Positions 45,268 through 57,157 of a stretch of 64,000 nt of DNA are shown one piece after another (positions within the stretch are counted from its first letter, which is position 1; each line of letters starts with the position of its first letter). The stretch is from Papaver somniferum (taxonomy: Eukaryota; Streptophyta; Magnoliopsida; Ranunculales; Papaveraceae). A program made the translations under genes and the position numbers. The notes below the pieces were generated by a model that saw only the letters and a program-made list of their open reading frames with translations, was not told where the DNA came from and did no database searches. The stretch is from positions 57,517,830-57,581,829 of the forward strand of contig NC_039360.1 in the NCBI RefSeq assembly GCF_003573695.1, given 5' to 3'.

Positions 45268-46297
45268 TTGATGGAGAATATACCAACACCATGGAACATG
45301 GGAACAGAACCACCTCCAAACCACAGAAGTCATGAATTTTGTTCTTATCATCATTTTCATGGACATACCACAAATGATTGCAGAAATGTAAAAAGAATTA
45401 TTCTGAGAATGATAGATCAAGGAAAACTAAACCACTTTTTGGTATGGCACCCACAATCTCAACCATTGCCACCACCACCAGAGCATCACAAAGTAAACAC
45501 GATGAGGAAACATTCTTCATAGAAGTTGGTGCAAAAGCAAAGAATCTATTCTGTCACTCTATCATACATTCATACAAGACAATTGAAGATTTTCATGACA
45601 ATGTTTTAAGTAGAGTGTTCGCAAGAGATAATGATGGAAGAGAAATTATGAATATTGCGAAAATCTCGCCACTAGAGGAATGGCAGAAACAGATTATTTC
45701 TTTTACCGCAGAAGAAATCCCCAAAGGTGAAGAGGTACATGATAATCCATTGGTAGTAAAATTAAAAATTAATCCAAAACCGAAAGAAGATGAAGATGAT
45801 GAAGCTGAAGATTCATGGGCAATTAATAGGATTCTAATCGATACTGGAAGCTCTGCGAACATCTTATTTTATCATACTTATAAAACTATGGGATGAAGAG
45901 ATGATGATCTTATACCATCAACATATAAGATATATGGTTTTAATGGTACTGCCAACAAGCCTAAAGGGGAGGTTACTATGCGAATTCCATTGAAGGGAAT
46001 ATCTTCTAAAATACTATTCTGTTTCGTTGATATAGAATCACCCTACAATGCATTAATTGGTTGACCATGGATACATGGGATTCTAGGTGTAGCTTCAACT
46101 TTCCACCAGTGCATCAAATTTCCTCATCCCAGCAGTGTAGGAATCGTAAAGGGAGATTGGGTTGAAGGAAAAAGGTGTTACGAAACTGAGGTGGAATCCT
46201 GCGAAGGAAGAGCAAACAAGAAGGCAAGTTGGCGACAAAAAATCAAAGAGATACAAAGAAGTGAGAAATTGATGGTAGATGCAATCGAACGAAAATA
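45268..46297 (+). pseudogene. Tat-like nucleocapsid knuckle and aspartic protease, broken
   Basis: The gag frame continues past a TAA to FCSYHHFHGHTTNDC (about 45340-45384), the C-x-x-H-type knuckle found in Tat gag (YCEFHRDHGHDTxDC). A frameshift near 45490 leads into a second frame with the aspartic protease: catalytic DTG at 45840-45848 in ILIDTGSSANILF, then IYGFNGTANKPKGEV, FVDIESPYNALIG and WIHGILGVASTFHQ. Stops at 45894 and near 46063 interrupt it. The sequence ends at a stop near 46297, and RT does not follow. Confidence 0.85.
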
Positions 46298-47909
46298 AGA
46301 AGAGATGTTGCGAAACTAATGTTAGCTCAGAATAAAAATGATGAAAATACCACTACCAAGGAAGCGGTAGCAGAAAATAATAAAGAAGCAGAGGATGGCA
46401 AAGGTAATAAAAACAAGAAATGTATGAATGATTAATTTGTTGCGACACTCTCGCAATAAGTAAAATTCTCAAAAATACATTTTACTGAATGACAAAATTG
46501 AGATTGCGAAATGCAAATACGATATAATGATGTGCGATAATCTCGCAGAGATAATGAATTTTACAGAAGATAATCAGAGAACAATGAAAAAAGAGAAAGG
46601 GGCCAACCTTTATGGCGTACACCCTAGTTCGCGAATACAATTTTGCAAGAGGCAAATGTAAGACCTAAAGTACGTCATATAAGGGGGTACCTGTTTCATG
46701 GCTCAGGGAAAGGCTACACTGCCACCGGAACCTGAGTCATGGAGATTTGGGGTCAATAAAGCTCATCCGGGAGAGGCACCTTGGATTCTCAGCTTAAGCA
46801 TATGACTTAGGTTGGGAGACTAAGGTAATAAGGACTCTCCCAAGGAGTGCAGAATCTGATCAAGGTGCCGAGGTACACGGTTGAGTCAAGAGTGCCAGGG
46901 GCGTTTGAAGCGTACCTTGCCATTCTTGACAAGTCTTGGCTTATATTGCACTCGGCCCGAAGAAAACCCCACTTAGGGTGCAGTCTCGTAACCATAAACC
47001 TTATAGGTAAAAGGGATAAGAGGCTGCGAAAACAACTGATTGTTGTTAAGACCGGATTGGAGGAGCCAACCTTGTATGGTAGAGGTACGCCTCCTTGAAG
47101 GGGCAACCAAGGGGAAGATAAGGGAGACACCCTCCATTTGGGAGCTGATATGTGTCTTAAGACGCAAATGTCATGAGCCTTTTCACTTGCAAGGGTATTA
47201 AGGCTTGTCATATTTGTGCGACAATCCTGAAGAGGAAATAATACAAAAGAAAAAGATAAGATGAGATCAATGGGTTTTCGCATGAAAGTGCGAAGACGTC
47301 CTGCGATTTCGTCGCAAGACGACAATATCACGGGTCTTTATATTCGCAAGAATATTTAGGCCTGTCATATTGTCGCAACATTCCTGAAGAGGCCATAATA
47401 CAAAAGAAAAAGTTAAGGCAAGATCAATGGGTTTTTGCATGAAAGTGGAAGAACGTCCTGCGATTTTGTCGCAATGACAAGAGGTTGCATAATAAGACCT
47501 TTAATTAGGAAGGCAAAATAAGACCACACAGGAATGAGATTTTGAAAAGAATCAAAATTCACTTCGCATAAGATTGCGAAATTATACATAAATAACTGCG
47601 AAATTGAGGCAAAAAATAAGAAAAATCTACAAAATCTCTCATTTGGATACAAATAACAGAGGCAAGTATGGGAATGAATGAAATTATAAAATGTTATTTG
47701 TCTCCATATGATAGATTTACACAAAAATTCAAAAATTAATGATTATATTGATTAATTGTATTGCAAGGAAGAAGTGTTTTAATGAATGCATGTCAAAATG
47801 AAAGAAACTCATATATTAAGGAATATGGGGAACCAAAAGAATTCGCAAATATACAGAAAGAAGGAATAAATGTACAAGTATTACAGAAGATCAAAGAAAG
47901 AAACAAAGA
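46298..47909 (+). other. Spacer of the Tat-like element with a tandem duplication
   Basis: Non-coding. 46680-47110 is a GC-rich block (GGGGTCAATAAAGCTCATCC, GGGAGAGGCACCTTGG) of the kind placed between pol and the antisense ORF in Tat elements. About 47190-47330 and 47335-47480 are diverged direct repeats sharing CCTGAAGAGG, ATAATACAAAAGAAAAAG, GATCAATGGGTTTT and ACGTCCTGCGATTT. Confidence 0.6.
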
Positions 47910-50572
47910 CTACTTCTTAGTTGATCCTTCATCATCTTCATCAGACTTGTTCCCTTCTTCGTCTGCGTCAGAACCTTCATCACTATCAGATTCTTCATCA
48001 TCAGCTTCGCTATCAGAAATAATCAGACTGGGAATATTCTTTTGGATCTCCTCCAAGAGACAAGAATAATCAGAATGAGGAATACTATGGTCATCACAAA
48101 CCATTTAGATAGTTTGATTGCGAAAATGCATAGCATCATTCTTAAAGTTCGCAACAGTGATATTGATTTGATTCTTTAATCTAGAATACTTGTCGTTGCG
48201 AGAAGAAAGATTCTTTGCGAGTTCATCTTTTTCAGCTTCAAGTTCCTCGATCTTTTCACGATATCTACTTTCAGAATCTGCGAGCAAAAGACAATGAATT
48301 AATAACTTGATGAAAATTCATAAGAAACAAAAGATTAGTAAAGAAGAACAGTTAATAACCTTCTCTGTCAGAAATCATATCTCTAATCAAGGCTGTATGC
48401 TCAACTTGGAGACTAACATTTACACCTAAATATTTTCTGGCATTATCTAAGATTTTCGCAGCCCAAGCAAATTCATCCTCATTAATTATAAGAAGACGAG
48501 AACGAATTTGGTTTTCTCTTTCGCAGAGCTCGATGTTCTTGCGGTTAGCTTCATCTCGTTCAAGTTGAACTTCAAGAAGAGTCTCTTGGAATTTCGCCAA
48601 AGCCTTAACACTTTGATCAGAGATGTGATCCTTATCATCTATGAGACCGCTAATTTTGGTTCTCAACTCATTGATTTTCTATTTAGAATTAAGAAGGAGA
48701 CTCTTAAATCGGTTGGCTAAGCCTAAACTAGATCTATGGTCAATTTCTAAGAGGCGAAATTTGGATCTTAGTTCATTCAGAGAAAGAGGTGAAATTCTAT
48801 CATTTGAGAAACTATTTAAAGATTTATTAAGACGCTCAAGAAGGGTATCATTATCCAAGGCATTAGGAAATGAACGCAGAATGGTAGCTTCATCAGAAAG
48901 ACCATAAATGTCTACAAAAAGGATCAATTAAATAAGATAAAACAACAGGATGAATGAATGAAGGGAAAGGAGAAAAGTAACATACCATAGAGTTGATTAT
49001 TAGCTTGCTGAAGACTAGAGATTTTGTTCTTATACGAAGAAGAATCAATTTCTAGTTGTTTGTTCTTCTCGCGAAGACATTTGACTTCAGCTTCCAGTTC
49101 CTCATTCTTTGTACGAAATTGAAGATTCTTCTTTTCAAGATTTCGCGTCTCCTCTCCAGATCTGAGGCAACAGCGAAAGAAGCTTTTCCAGCCTGCGAGA
49201 AAATATAAAAAGTATTAAAATAGAAAAGATTTTGAGTTACAATAATGAAGAAGTAAAAGGATGAAAGCATACCAGACTATTAAGAGAATGCAAAATTGGG
49301 AGTCACTGATCTAGAAACTCCACGAAGAGAATTATCACCATCCTAAAGGAACATCGCAAATTGTAGCGAGAGCTTTGCAGGTATTAGCGAATTGACTATC
49401 TATTCCTTGCAAAGAATCAGAAAAGAGGCCAGAGAGCTTAGCCATAGAAGATTCAGATGGAGAATCTTCATTTGCAGCAAGGTCATCATTATCCTCATCA
49501 TCCTCACTCTCGGATTTTCATGAGAAGGAAATTTGAAGGAGAAGAAGAACGGTTTTCTTTCTTTGAAGGAGGAGCAGTTGGTTTTTCCCTGCGAAGAGCA
49601 CCTTTGCCTTTATCACCAGTCTTCGCAACATTGGCAGGCTCTTCTATTTCAGCAATAATCTTCACACAAGATAGAAAGAAATAGAGGCAACAGTATACTG
49701 TTTAAAATCATAAGAGAATATTTCTTACCTCATCTGTGTATGAGCGAAGAGCTAACAAGGTACTAGCCTTCCCAGTCCTGTGATAGCTATCTTTCAGTTT
49801 CTGGATCTGTAGAATTTCGCAAGATAGCGAAAAAAGAATAAAATAAATAAAAGATGAAGTAGCGAAACTGGAAGAAACATACCTCTTTCTCCTTCTCGGG
49901 CCAAGAGAATACCCAAGGTTGATAAGTAGCGAGATTCTCAGGAAGAACATTTGACCCAGCAACGTAAGGTCCTTTCAGCATCAAGGGAAAAACACACCAT
50001 TTATCATCTTTGGATTGGCAAGGAGTTGTGTTCTTAACAGAATGCCAATCAATGTCTTGCATGAGAATTTTAGCTTCATCAATGTTATCTTTCCTTTTCA
50101 AACGAATACCCCAGCGAGTATTATCTTTCTTCATGGAGATCAATTCATAATTTTCAAAGAAACTCGCTACTGTGTATTTTTCAGCAATTATCTCCACGTC
50201 TGCGAATTTAGGATACCTAAGTTCTTTGGAGTACATAGATCCTTTACCAAAACCACAGTTAGCGAACTCTAGCATCAGACGGATACAATCCCCACTCAAC
50301 TGAAAGATAGCTCGCGAAAATCCCGAGTGAGCGAGAATTTCATGAAACAAAGGAATATCTGGGTCGTAAAGAGGAATGGGGAGACCTGCGAGAATTTGAC
50401 CTAGCGAAATTATGATTGATTGATCATCACAATATTGATCAGAGAAAACTTTGATAGAAAGAATTGACTTGGCACTTTCACCAGGAATGGTAGAAAGTGT
50501 GAAACCTTTCTCAGCAAGATCTTTTTGGACGTCTTTTAAATTTTTCTCATGTTTGTGGCCACTTGGAGGCAT
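47910..50572 (-). pseudogene. Antisense multi-exon gene inside the Tat-like element (Transposase_28-like N-terminus, coiled-coil tail)
   Basis: On the minus strand an ATG at 50572 (MPPSGHKHEKNLKDVQKDL) starts a gene with five GT-AG introns at 49882-49807, 49728-49660, 49272-49193, 48985-48912 and 48359-48278 (76, 69, 80, 74, 82 bp), each with GTATG or GTAAG/GTTAT and a pyrimidine-rich or CGCAG acceptor. Exon 1 has GLPIPLYDPDIPLFHEILAH and QLSGDCIRLMLEF, resembling the putative gypsy-type transposon domain PF04195. Later exons are heptad-rich coiled coil (EELEAEVKCLREKNKQLE, KIEELEAEKDELAKNL) and an acidic tail (DSEADDEESDSDEGSD). Frameshifts in exon 3 (near 49520) and exon 4, and stops at about 48680 and 48105, break it. 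Tat elements are known to carry antisense ORFs here; their role is unknown. Confidence 0.75.
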
Positions 50573-50936
50573 ATCTGAATATAGAGTATGGGAATGAATA
50601 TGAAAAAAATTAAAGAAGAAAGAATTACAGTAGCAGAACTTACGGAAGAACAAAAGAGTTGCAGAGATGAGAAAGTAAAAAGAGAAGAGAAAGTAAAAAA
50701 GAAAATGGAAAGAAGAGTAAGAAGAATATATAAAGGAGATTTTCTTACTCGAAGAAATAAACACCATTAATGCGAAAAGACGTGAGCAGTTGAAAAGCAG
50801 CGGTTACAGAAGACGTGTCAAGAAATAAATGGAAGAAAGGATACGTGTGATAAATGCAGAATAAGAAGAGATGGACAGTTGCGGCAGTTCTCACATCATT
50901 CTCTACTTCGCAGAGAAGATATGAGAAGAGGCAAGA
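50573..50936 (+). other. 3' region of the Tat-like element with polypurine stretch
   Basis: Purine-rich, with repeated GAAGAA and AAAGAGAAG words. The last bases before the LTR, GAGAAGAGGCAAGA (50923-50936), are the probable polypurine tract. On the minus strand this is the upstream region of the antisense gene and could hold its promoter. Confidence 0.5.
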
Positions 50937-51401
50937 TGTAAGATCAGAATCTCGCAACAATAATGCCTCAGCGAAATTATCAACAACACAACAACGTCGC
51001 AAAACAATTTCAGAAATGACATAATAAACGACGTCAGCCAAAATCATGAGAAAAATGTGATGGTTCTGCGAAAATTGGAGAGTTTGCGAGATTAACATTT
51101 GTAAGGTTGTGAGAATGTCGCAAGCCATATCCGAAAATAAAGGACAGATTAGCTGTCATCCACTATATAATTCCCTATAAATAGTCGTTCCATTGTAAAG
51201 GAAGGAGGAGATCTTTTTCAGAGGGAGAAGCAAGTAAATAGGAGAGAGAAAACCTAGAGCAGTGGTTATTCTTGATTCCTTTATCTTTTCTTGTAAGATC
51301 GTTCAAAGATTGATCAATAAAATTAAGATTGTTAATCTAAAATGAGTTGAATATTAATGAAATCTTATGAGGGGTGTAGTGTAGGATATCTGGGAACTAC
51401 A
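50937..51401 (+). repeat. 3' LTR of the Tat-like element
   Basis: 465 bp matching the 5' LTR with small indels (for example AAC AACGTCGCAA against AACACAACAGCGTCGCAG). TATAAATA is at 51176-51183. Confidence 0.92.
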
Positions 51402-52693
51402 ATTTCACTTTAGCCAAATTCATCTTTACCTAGTGACGAAAGTCATGTTATGTTTCAATCACTTTGAAAATTTCTCTGACGAAAAATGGTATGTGAATAA
51501 CGGCTATATAACATTCTATGAGAATGTTTCAATGATTGAAATGAGAGTTTAGAATATATAACCATTAGAGGATATAAGAATTGTTGTGGAAACACACATA
51601 TGTATAAGTTCTTATTGCTTGAACCAAAGTTTGCGAACTTTGTTGATCAAGTGAAACTGGAAGTGGCGTGAGCCAAGTCCGCGAACTCAGTCCGCGAACT
51701 GGCGGAGGTTCTCGACCCGAGAATTTCTGCTGGAGTTTGTGAACTCCTTCGAAAGCTTAAGTCCGCGAACTTGAGAGGTTATGTATAAAAATGATATTTG
51801 TTGAACTTATCTTTGTATTGACTAAGGAATGCAATTACAAACTGTGGCTATATAGTTCATGAACCGATTCGAGTGAATCAAATCGTTTTTGCTTCGATTG
51901 TGTCTTATGTAGTTATATAAGATTTCATTGAAATTGAACAACTCTCTAACTAGTTCATTTGAGTCATTTGGACTAGTTATGGTGAAGAAGAGTATGATTG
52001 ATATGAGAGTATCATATGGCTAACCATTTGTTTGACTATTGTTGAACCAACAAATGTTAATGTTTGGGTACGGTTCATAAACCCAAAATTGGACATTTCA
52101 TTTCTGTGTAACAATCTAAGTTTTCGATCTAACGGTTGAGAAATATTAGCTTGAATCTAATCATGTTTTTCATCTAACGGTGAATATTGAATGCTTTGCT
52201 ACCAAGCTAACATTGATTGCAAACCCTAATTTGAGAGACTATATAAGGGAGAACTCTAGCAACTGGGAAACCTAATCCCCACACCTTACATGTGATACTA
52301 GTTGCATAAGCTAGAGTTGATTCTCCTTTAACCTTGGGTTTTATTCTTCTAAAAATCAGGTTAACGACTTAAAGACTTCATTGGGATTGTGAAGCCAGAC
52401 CGATACTACTTTTATCGTAGTTGTGTGATCTGATCTTCCAATTTCTATCGTACGAGTACAATTGGAATAATTGGCTTGAGATTTATATCTCCGATAGGCA
52501 AGATAGAAAAGAAATCACAAACACTTCGTCTCATCGTTTATGATTCCGCAATATCTTTTTTCGCTGCGTCGATTAAGATTATTGTGAGGTGATTGGTAAT
52601 ACTAAGCTGTTATTCGGGAATATAAGTATGGCATTATTGATTGGTTCTTGTTCACCTTGATTTATCAAAAGACGGAGCAAAACACGTAGGTAT
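51402..52693 (+). mobile_element. Copia LTR (subfamily 1-like), right part
   Basis: Continues the LTR of 42262-42490 after the Tat-like insertion: CCTAGTGACGAAAGTCATG, the GTCCGCGAAC words at 51680-51780, TATATAAG near 52240, and TCTATCGTACGAGTACAAT. It breaks off at CACGTAGGTATT (52693), where the next copia element begins; the last roughly 400 bp of the LTR are absent. Confidence 0.8.
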
Positions 52694-55484
52694 TATTAGA
52701 GCATTGCTTGGTTGAACCCACCAAGCGTTGGTATGTCAAGTTTGGTTGTCATATTTTAGTGAATCAAAACTCATGTTAAGAGTCGCTTGATTATGTACTA
52801 GAATGAACTTCATGTAGGTTATCTTGAAAGTATTAGGATATGAGACATTACAAGTATTGCGAAGACTTGAAGATGTGAAGAAGCAAGGAGCTACAACGAC
52901 AACAATCATCCTTCCACTTGAGGATAGTGATATTTGACTTGAACTGTTTCATTCCCTAACGTATCTTTCAACTCGTGCATATTGAAAACATAACTGCGAA
53001 GCATATATGAATACAATACGAGGTTTATTGCTTAACCATTAAACTTTGTAGATAAGACATTGCCATAATCATTTGAATGCTATTGTGATTATGTATGGGT
53101 ATAAGGTGAGGATTTCATCCTAGGGAACAATTTTTACATTTGTTCTAAGGAAGTAAGTTCATTAACTTGTTTGTGAACCGAAAAGGAAATTACCAGGTGT
53201 TATTGGTTTTGTTATTCATTGCATATCTTATGAACAACCAATATTTGTGATAGAGTATAACCTCTCACAACTTGTTGTGTTCTTGGTAGAACTATTTACA
53301 AAGGCCTGACTTATGTATTGGTATAACTTTTATTAGTAAACCCGATCTTAAGTAATCACCTGGGGTATGATCGAATTTTGTATGTCTGACCTTGTAAGGG
53401 AAAGGGAACCGATCCTTGTAAGGGAAAGGGAACCGATCCTAGTAAGGGAAAGGGAACCGATCCTTGTAAGGGGTGCAATACATCAAAGGGAACCGATCCT
53501 TGTATGAGGTGCAGCAAGGTTTATAGCAGAAAAAGGAACCGATCCTATGGACATGTGCAACACATATAATTTAGATACCATATATATGTGGGGAACCGAT
53601 CCTATTACTTAGACAACCGAATCTTTGGGAAGCTAGTGTGACTATGCGTAGTACTCACATTAGGGTAGAACCGAAACTTATTTTGGTAGAACCGTAAACC
53701 CATGATTGTAATTGAATGTTGGTTTGATCAATCACATAGTTCTTGAAAGTCAGATGAACCAATTCTAAAATTGTTTGGAAGTGTGGCAAATCGGTTTGAA
53801 GGTTGTAAGTGTGAAAGAGAACTTACAAAGTAAAGATGTTGACAAACTTTGAACACGTGTTGTGAATGTTTATTTCTATAATTTGTTCAAAGATATTCGT
53901 TAACGGCTAAGGAAAGAAAATCCCAGGATCGAAACTTAAGTAAGTTAAGAATATTTTAATTAAGGTTATTAATTATATTTTGTAGGGAAATTACAGAATT
54001 AGCAATGTGCATTTACTAATTAGATTTCCGAGAGATTCGATCGTTATTTTTGGATAGAGCATTTCCAGAAATTATGGAAACCGAATTTGTTATTTATGAA
54101 TATCTTGAGAATATTTTCGGTTTTGGAAATTCCTTGGTGTCCAAACTTCCTTGTCTATAAATACACGAAGTTTGCCTTTCTAGCAAACTAATCCTTCGTA
54201 ACAACAAACTTCCTCTTTTGTCTTTGTTACTGGTGTAGCCGCCTATCAGAGAGGAGAGTAATCTAATTAGGTGAAATCTCTTACGACTGCTCGTTTTAAA
54301 GTCTTCTTTGTGATTGAGAAGCTCTAGCGCGACCCGTTGGTGGGAAACTAGATAATTGCGGTTTATCTTTGTTTTCGATTGATTTGATTGACTAACGGTG
54401 GTTGAAATCTGATTGCACCTAGTTTGTTTATTCTTGAGAATCTTCTCTTCTGATATAATATTCACTAAAACTAGTTCAGAGTTTCGACAGGGATCTTTAG
54501 ATTGTTGTTAGATCTAAAGACGATCTTGTGATAATCCATTGTTAACAGACTCCGTTCTGTGCGTGATTGATCACAAGAGATTCAAGTGATTGTGTGCAGG
54601 TGTTTATTAAAGATTTAAGAAGATTGGAAGACAAAGAAGATATTGAAGATCTGACTTGGGTTTTATAATCTTTGGTGTGCATAATACTTATTTGGGAAAA
54701 GAGGATCCAATTAATAATCGGTTTATCCTTGTGGTAGATTGGATTGATTAATTGAGTAGATCGGCATCAATACGTTTCCTTGTGATTAAAGGTATTGATT
54801 GTCTTAATCTTAATCGATTACCTTTGGGTGATTGAACATAAGATACATCTAGACCTGACGAATGATTTTATGTTAAGATAAACGGAAGAGCCTTTGTCCG
54901 ACTCATATCACTTGGTTGAATAAAGTTGTTACCAAACAGATTTCTTGTTCCTTTACTGTTTGGAATACTAACCAAAGGGATTTTTCCAAGTACGTGAGTT
55001 ATTCATAGGTCGGAGGCATGGGAATACAGACGGAACTGGGTGAACTATAGGGTTAGTTACTTGGTCTCAACTATATGAGGTTAGTGTAATTTTGTGTAGC
55101 AGCTTAATCCTGAGAGTATTCAATTCTGGACTAGGTCCCGGGGTTTTTCTGCATTTGGGGTTTCCTCGTTACCAAAATTTTGTTGTGTCATTTACTATTA
55201 TATTCCGCATTATAATTGTTTTATTAATTAAAATTACACAAACGTTAATTCGTATTTACTTGATAAGAAATCCTATTGTATTTGGTTAAGTCTGAACCTT
55301 TGTATCAAGTAAACATACTTCATTGTTGTATTGTCTCGATCCCGTATCCATAGAATCACACAAAGTGTGAACCGATTTGTTGTATTGTCTCGACTCAGTC
55401 CATAGACAATCACTTCCGGAGAAAGGACTTATAGGTAGGAAAAGTTTTAGCTTGAGGTATATTTGGGTACCCTCGCCTTTTCAA
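52694..55484 (+). repeat. Copia subfamily 2 LTR, first
   Basis: Begins TATTAGAGCATTGC (TG mutated to TA at the very end) and ends GCCTTTTCA. TATAAATA is at 54156-54163. Confidence 0.9.
53393..53600 (+). repeat. GGGAACCGATCC minisatellite in LTR 1
   Basis: Six to seven copies of GGGAACCGATCCT-GTAAGGGAAA type units, regular at 24 bp for the first three and then spaced by other sequence. The same array is at about 60215-60425 in the next LTR, and the word recurs at 57530-57600 in the interior. Confidence 0.85.
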
Positions 55485-55553
55485 TTGGTATCAGAGAAGG
55501 AAAACATGAAAATATCTAATAATCTGTGTTTGATGTAATCCAACCTATAAGAC

Positions 55554-57157
55554 ATGAGTCAAAGTAGAGCTAAGCGAGAGCGAAACATAAAGAAAGACTC
55601 AGTTAACGTATCGCAAGACGTTGAAAGTTTTGATTTTAAGAAATGCTTAAAAGGAGATTCTTCATCAAGTTCTACTTGCTCGTCTGAGAATAAGTCTGAA
55701 TGTTCTCTAGAAGAGACTAAGTTAATCCCTGTATTCGAAATCAATGATTCAGACTCCGAAAAATGTCTTTTTGGTAACGAGAATTTTTTGAGTTCTATGC
55801 TTGAGATTTCTGATGAAAGATCAAGTGTAAAAACATCTGAACTAAAGGAATTAAGCAAACAATTTCTTTTTTTTTTTCTAATGAACTTCTTTCAACACTT
55901 GAAAGAAAACGAGATTTAATTTTAAAGTTTGAAAATCTCGATAAAGAGCATAACTTGCTGAAAGAAAAATTCTCACAACAAATATAGAGTCTTAATGACA
56001 AAGTATGTGCTAGTCTTTCTCAAGCTGAGAAAAATCGTAATACGGCTCTTGGAAAAGTACATTTTTTGGAAGAGAAACTTGTTGAATATGATGCAAGGAT
56101 TAACTCTCAACAAAAGAGATTTAAAGAGAAAGAAGGTGTATATCTCTCACGAGAAAAACGCCTTGAGGCTGATCTAGCCGGTGCTCTTGATAAAATCAAG
56201 ATGTTGGAAGAAGAAAATTTGGACCTTAAAAAGTTCAATGCTAGCTCAAACAATTTAACCTCAATGTTAGAACCAAGTAGAAATCCTCGTGATACATGAG
56301 GATTGGGCTATAAGGGAATAGATGCTTCAATATTAGCAAAGAGGTAAAATTTGTTAAAGCTACAAATTCTTCTCAATCAGAGGCTTCCACTGATGACAAA
56401 GATGCTCATATTTCTGTAAAAGAGAAGTCTGTCAAGAAGGCAAAACGTTGAACAAGGATAAGAAGAAGAAGAAAATCGTCAATCCAATGCAAGAGGATCC
56501 ACAAAAAGGTAACATAAAACTCATACTTCGTATATTTATACTAAGCATTGTTATTTTGTGGTAATAAAGGACACTTGCAATGGGGATGCAAAGTTCGTAA
56601 GATGCAAGATGCACTTTATTTTGTATCAAACGAATTGGCTAAGTTTTCTCCTCATAAGAACTCAGATCGTATTGTCCTAAGTTTAGGCAAAAGAATTATT
56701 ATAATGATAGTTCAAATTTTGCATATCACTCGACAAGGTCATCTCATAAAACCCAATTATAGAAAGAGAGATACTTTTTAAATGCAAAGACAAGATCTGA
56801 TGTTCCAAATTGGAGAAAGGGTGTTTCGCAAATATTCAAAAGGACAATGATCCTAATGGTATTGTGAAGGAGAAAGCTGCTCCTGCGAAACCCAACTCTA
56901 AATGGGTCCCTAAGTCCTCCATAGCCAAGAAGGGACCAAAAGTTAGTCACAAGAATGACTCTCAGCTGTTAATTGTTGGTGACAATAATTACAAGAGTCT
57001 TCTTGAAAGGCTAAAGAAAGACATTATGTCTGAAATCTCTTGTACTAGTAAAGGTTGTGATAATGACACTCTTCATCACAAGTCAAAGAAGAAAAACAAG
57101 AGATGGAACAAGAGAAAACAAACCAAGCAAGAGGTCAAGAATGATGATTCGTCTTAG
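55554..57157 (+). pseudogene. Copia subfamily 2 gag-like protein, broken, copy 1
   Basis: The ATG at 55554 (MSQSRAKRERNIKKDSVNVS) opens an acidic, Ser-rich start, followed by a coiled coil (SREKRLEADLAGALDKIKML) closely related to the intact gag at 28075. Then come GLGYKG, a CCHC knuckle remnant (CGNKGHLQWGC at about 56560-56590), and SKWVPKSSIAKKGPK. Breaks: an 11-T run at 55867-55877 shifts the frame, TAG at 55985, TGA at 56297 (GATACATGA where the intact relative has GATACACGA), a lost base near 56325, and several single-base losses after 56418. The capsid-type domain is absent here too. Confidence 0.85.

Larger units (their letters stand above)
42491..51401 (+). mobile_element. Complete Tat-like Ty3/gypsy element without pol, TSD ATTTC
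   Basis: Two 465-bp LTRs (42491-42955 and 50937-51401, TGTARGATCAG to AACTACA) and flanking ATTTC at 42486-42490 and 51402-51406. Order inside: primer binding site, long gag, CCHC-like motif, protease, spacer, antisense multi-exon ORF, polypurine tract. RT, RNase H and integrase are absent. The combination of a long charged gag, a protease, and an antisense ORF before the 3' LTR points to the Tat lineage (Retand/Grande/RIRE2 type). The LTRs differ at about 18 places by eye, roughly 4%. Confidence 0.93.

Noticed and set aside
53393..53600. CRISPR-like array
   Set aside because: Regular GGGAACCGATCC units without unique spacers, inside a plant LTR; it is a minisatellite.
54094..54465. 123-codon minus-strand ORF, also at 60912-61283
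   Set aside because: It is opposite to the promoter and leader of the copia LTR; differences between the copies are not biased to synonymous sites as far as I can see.
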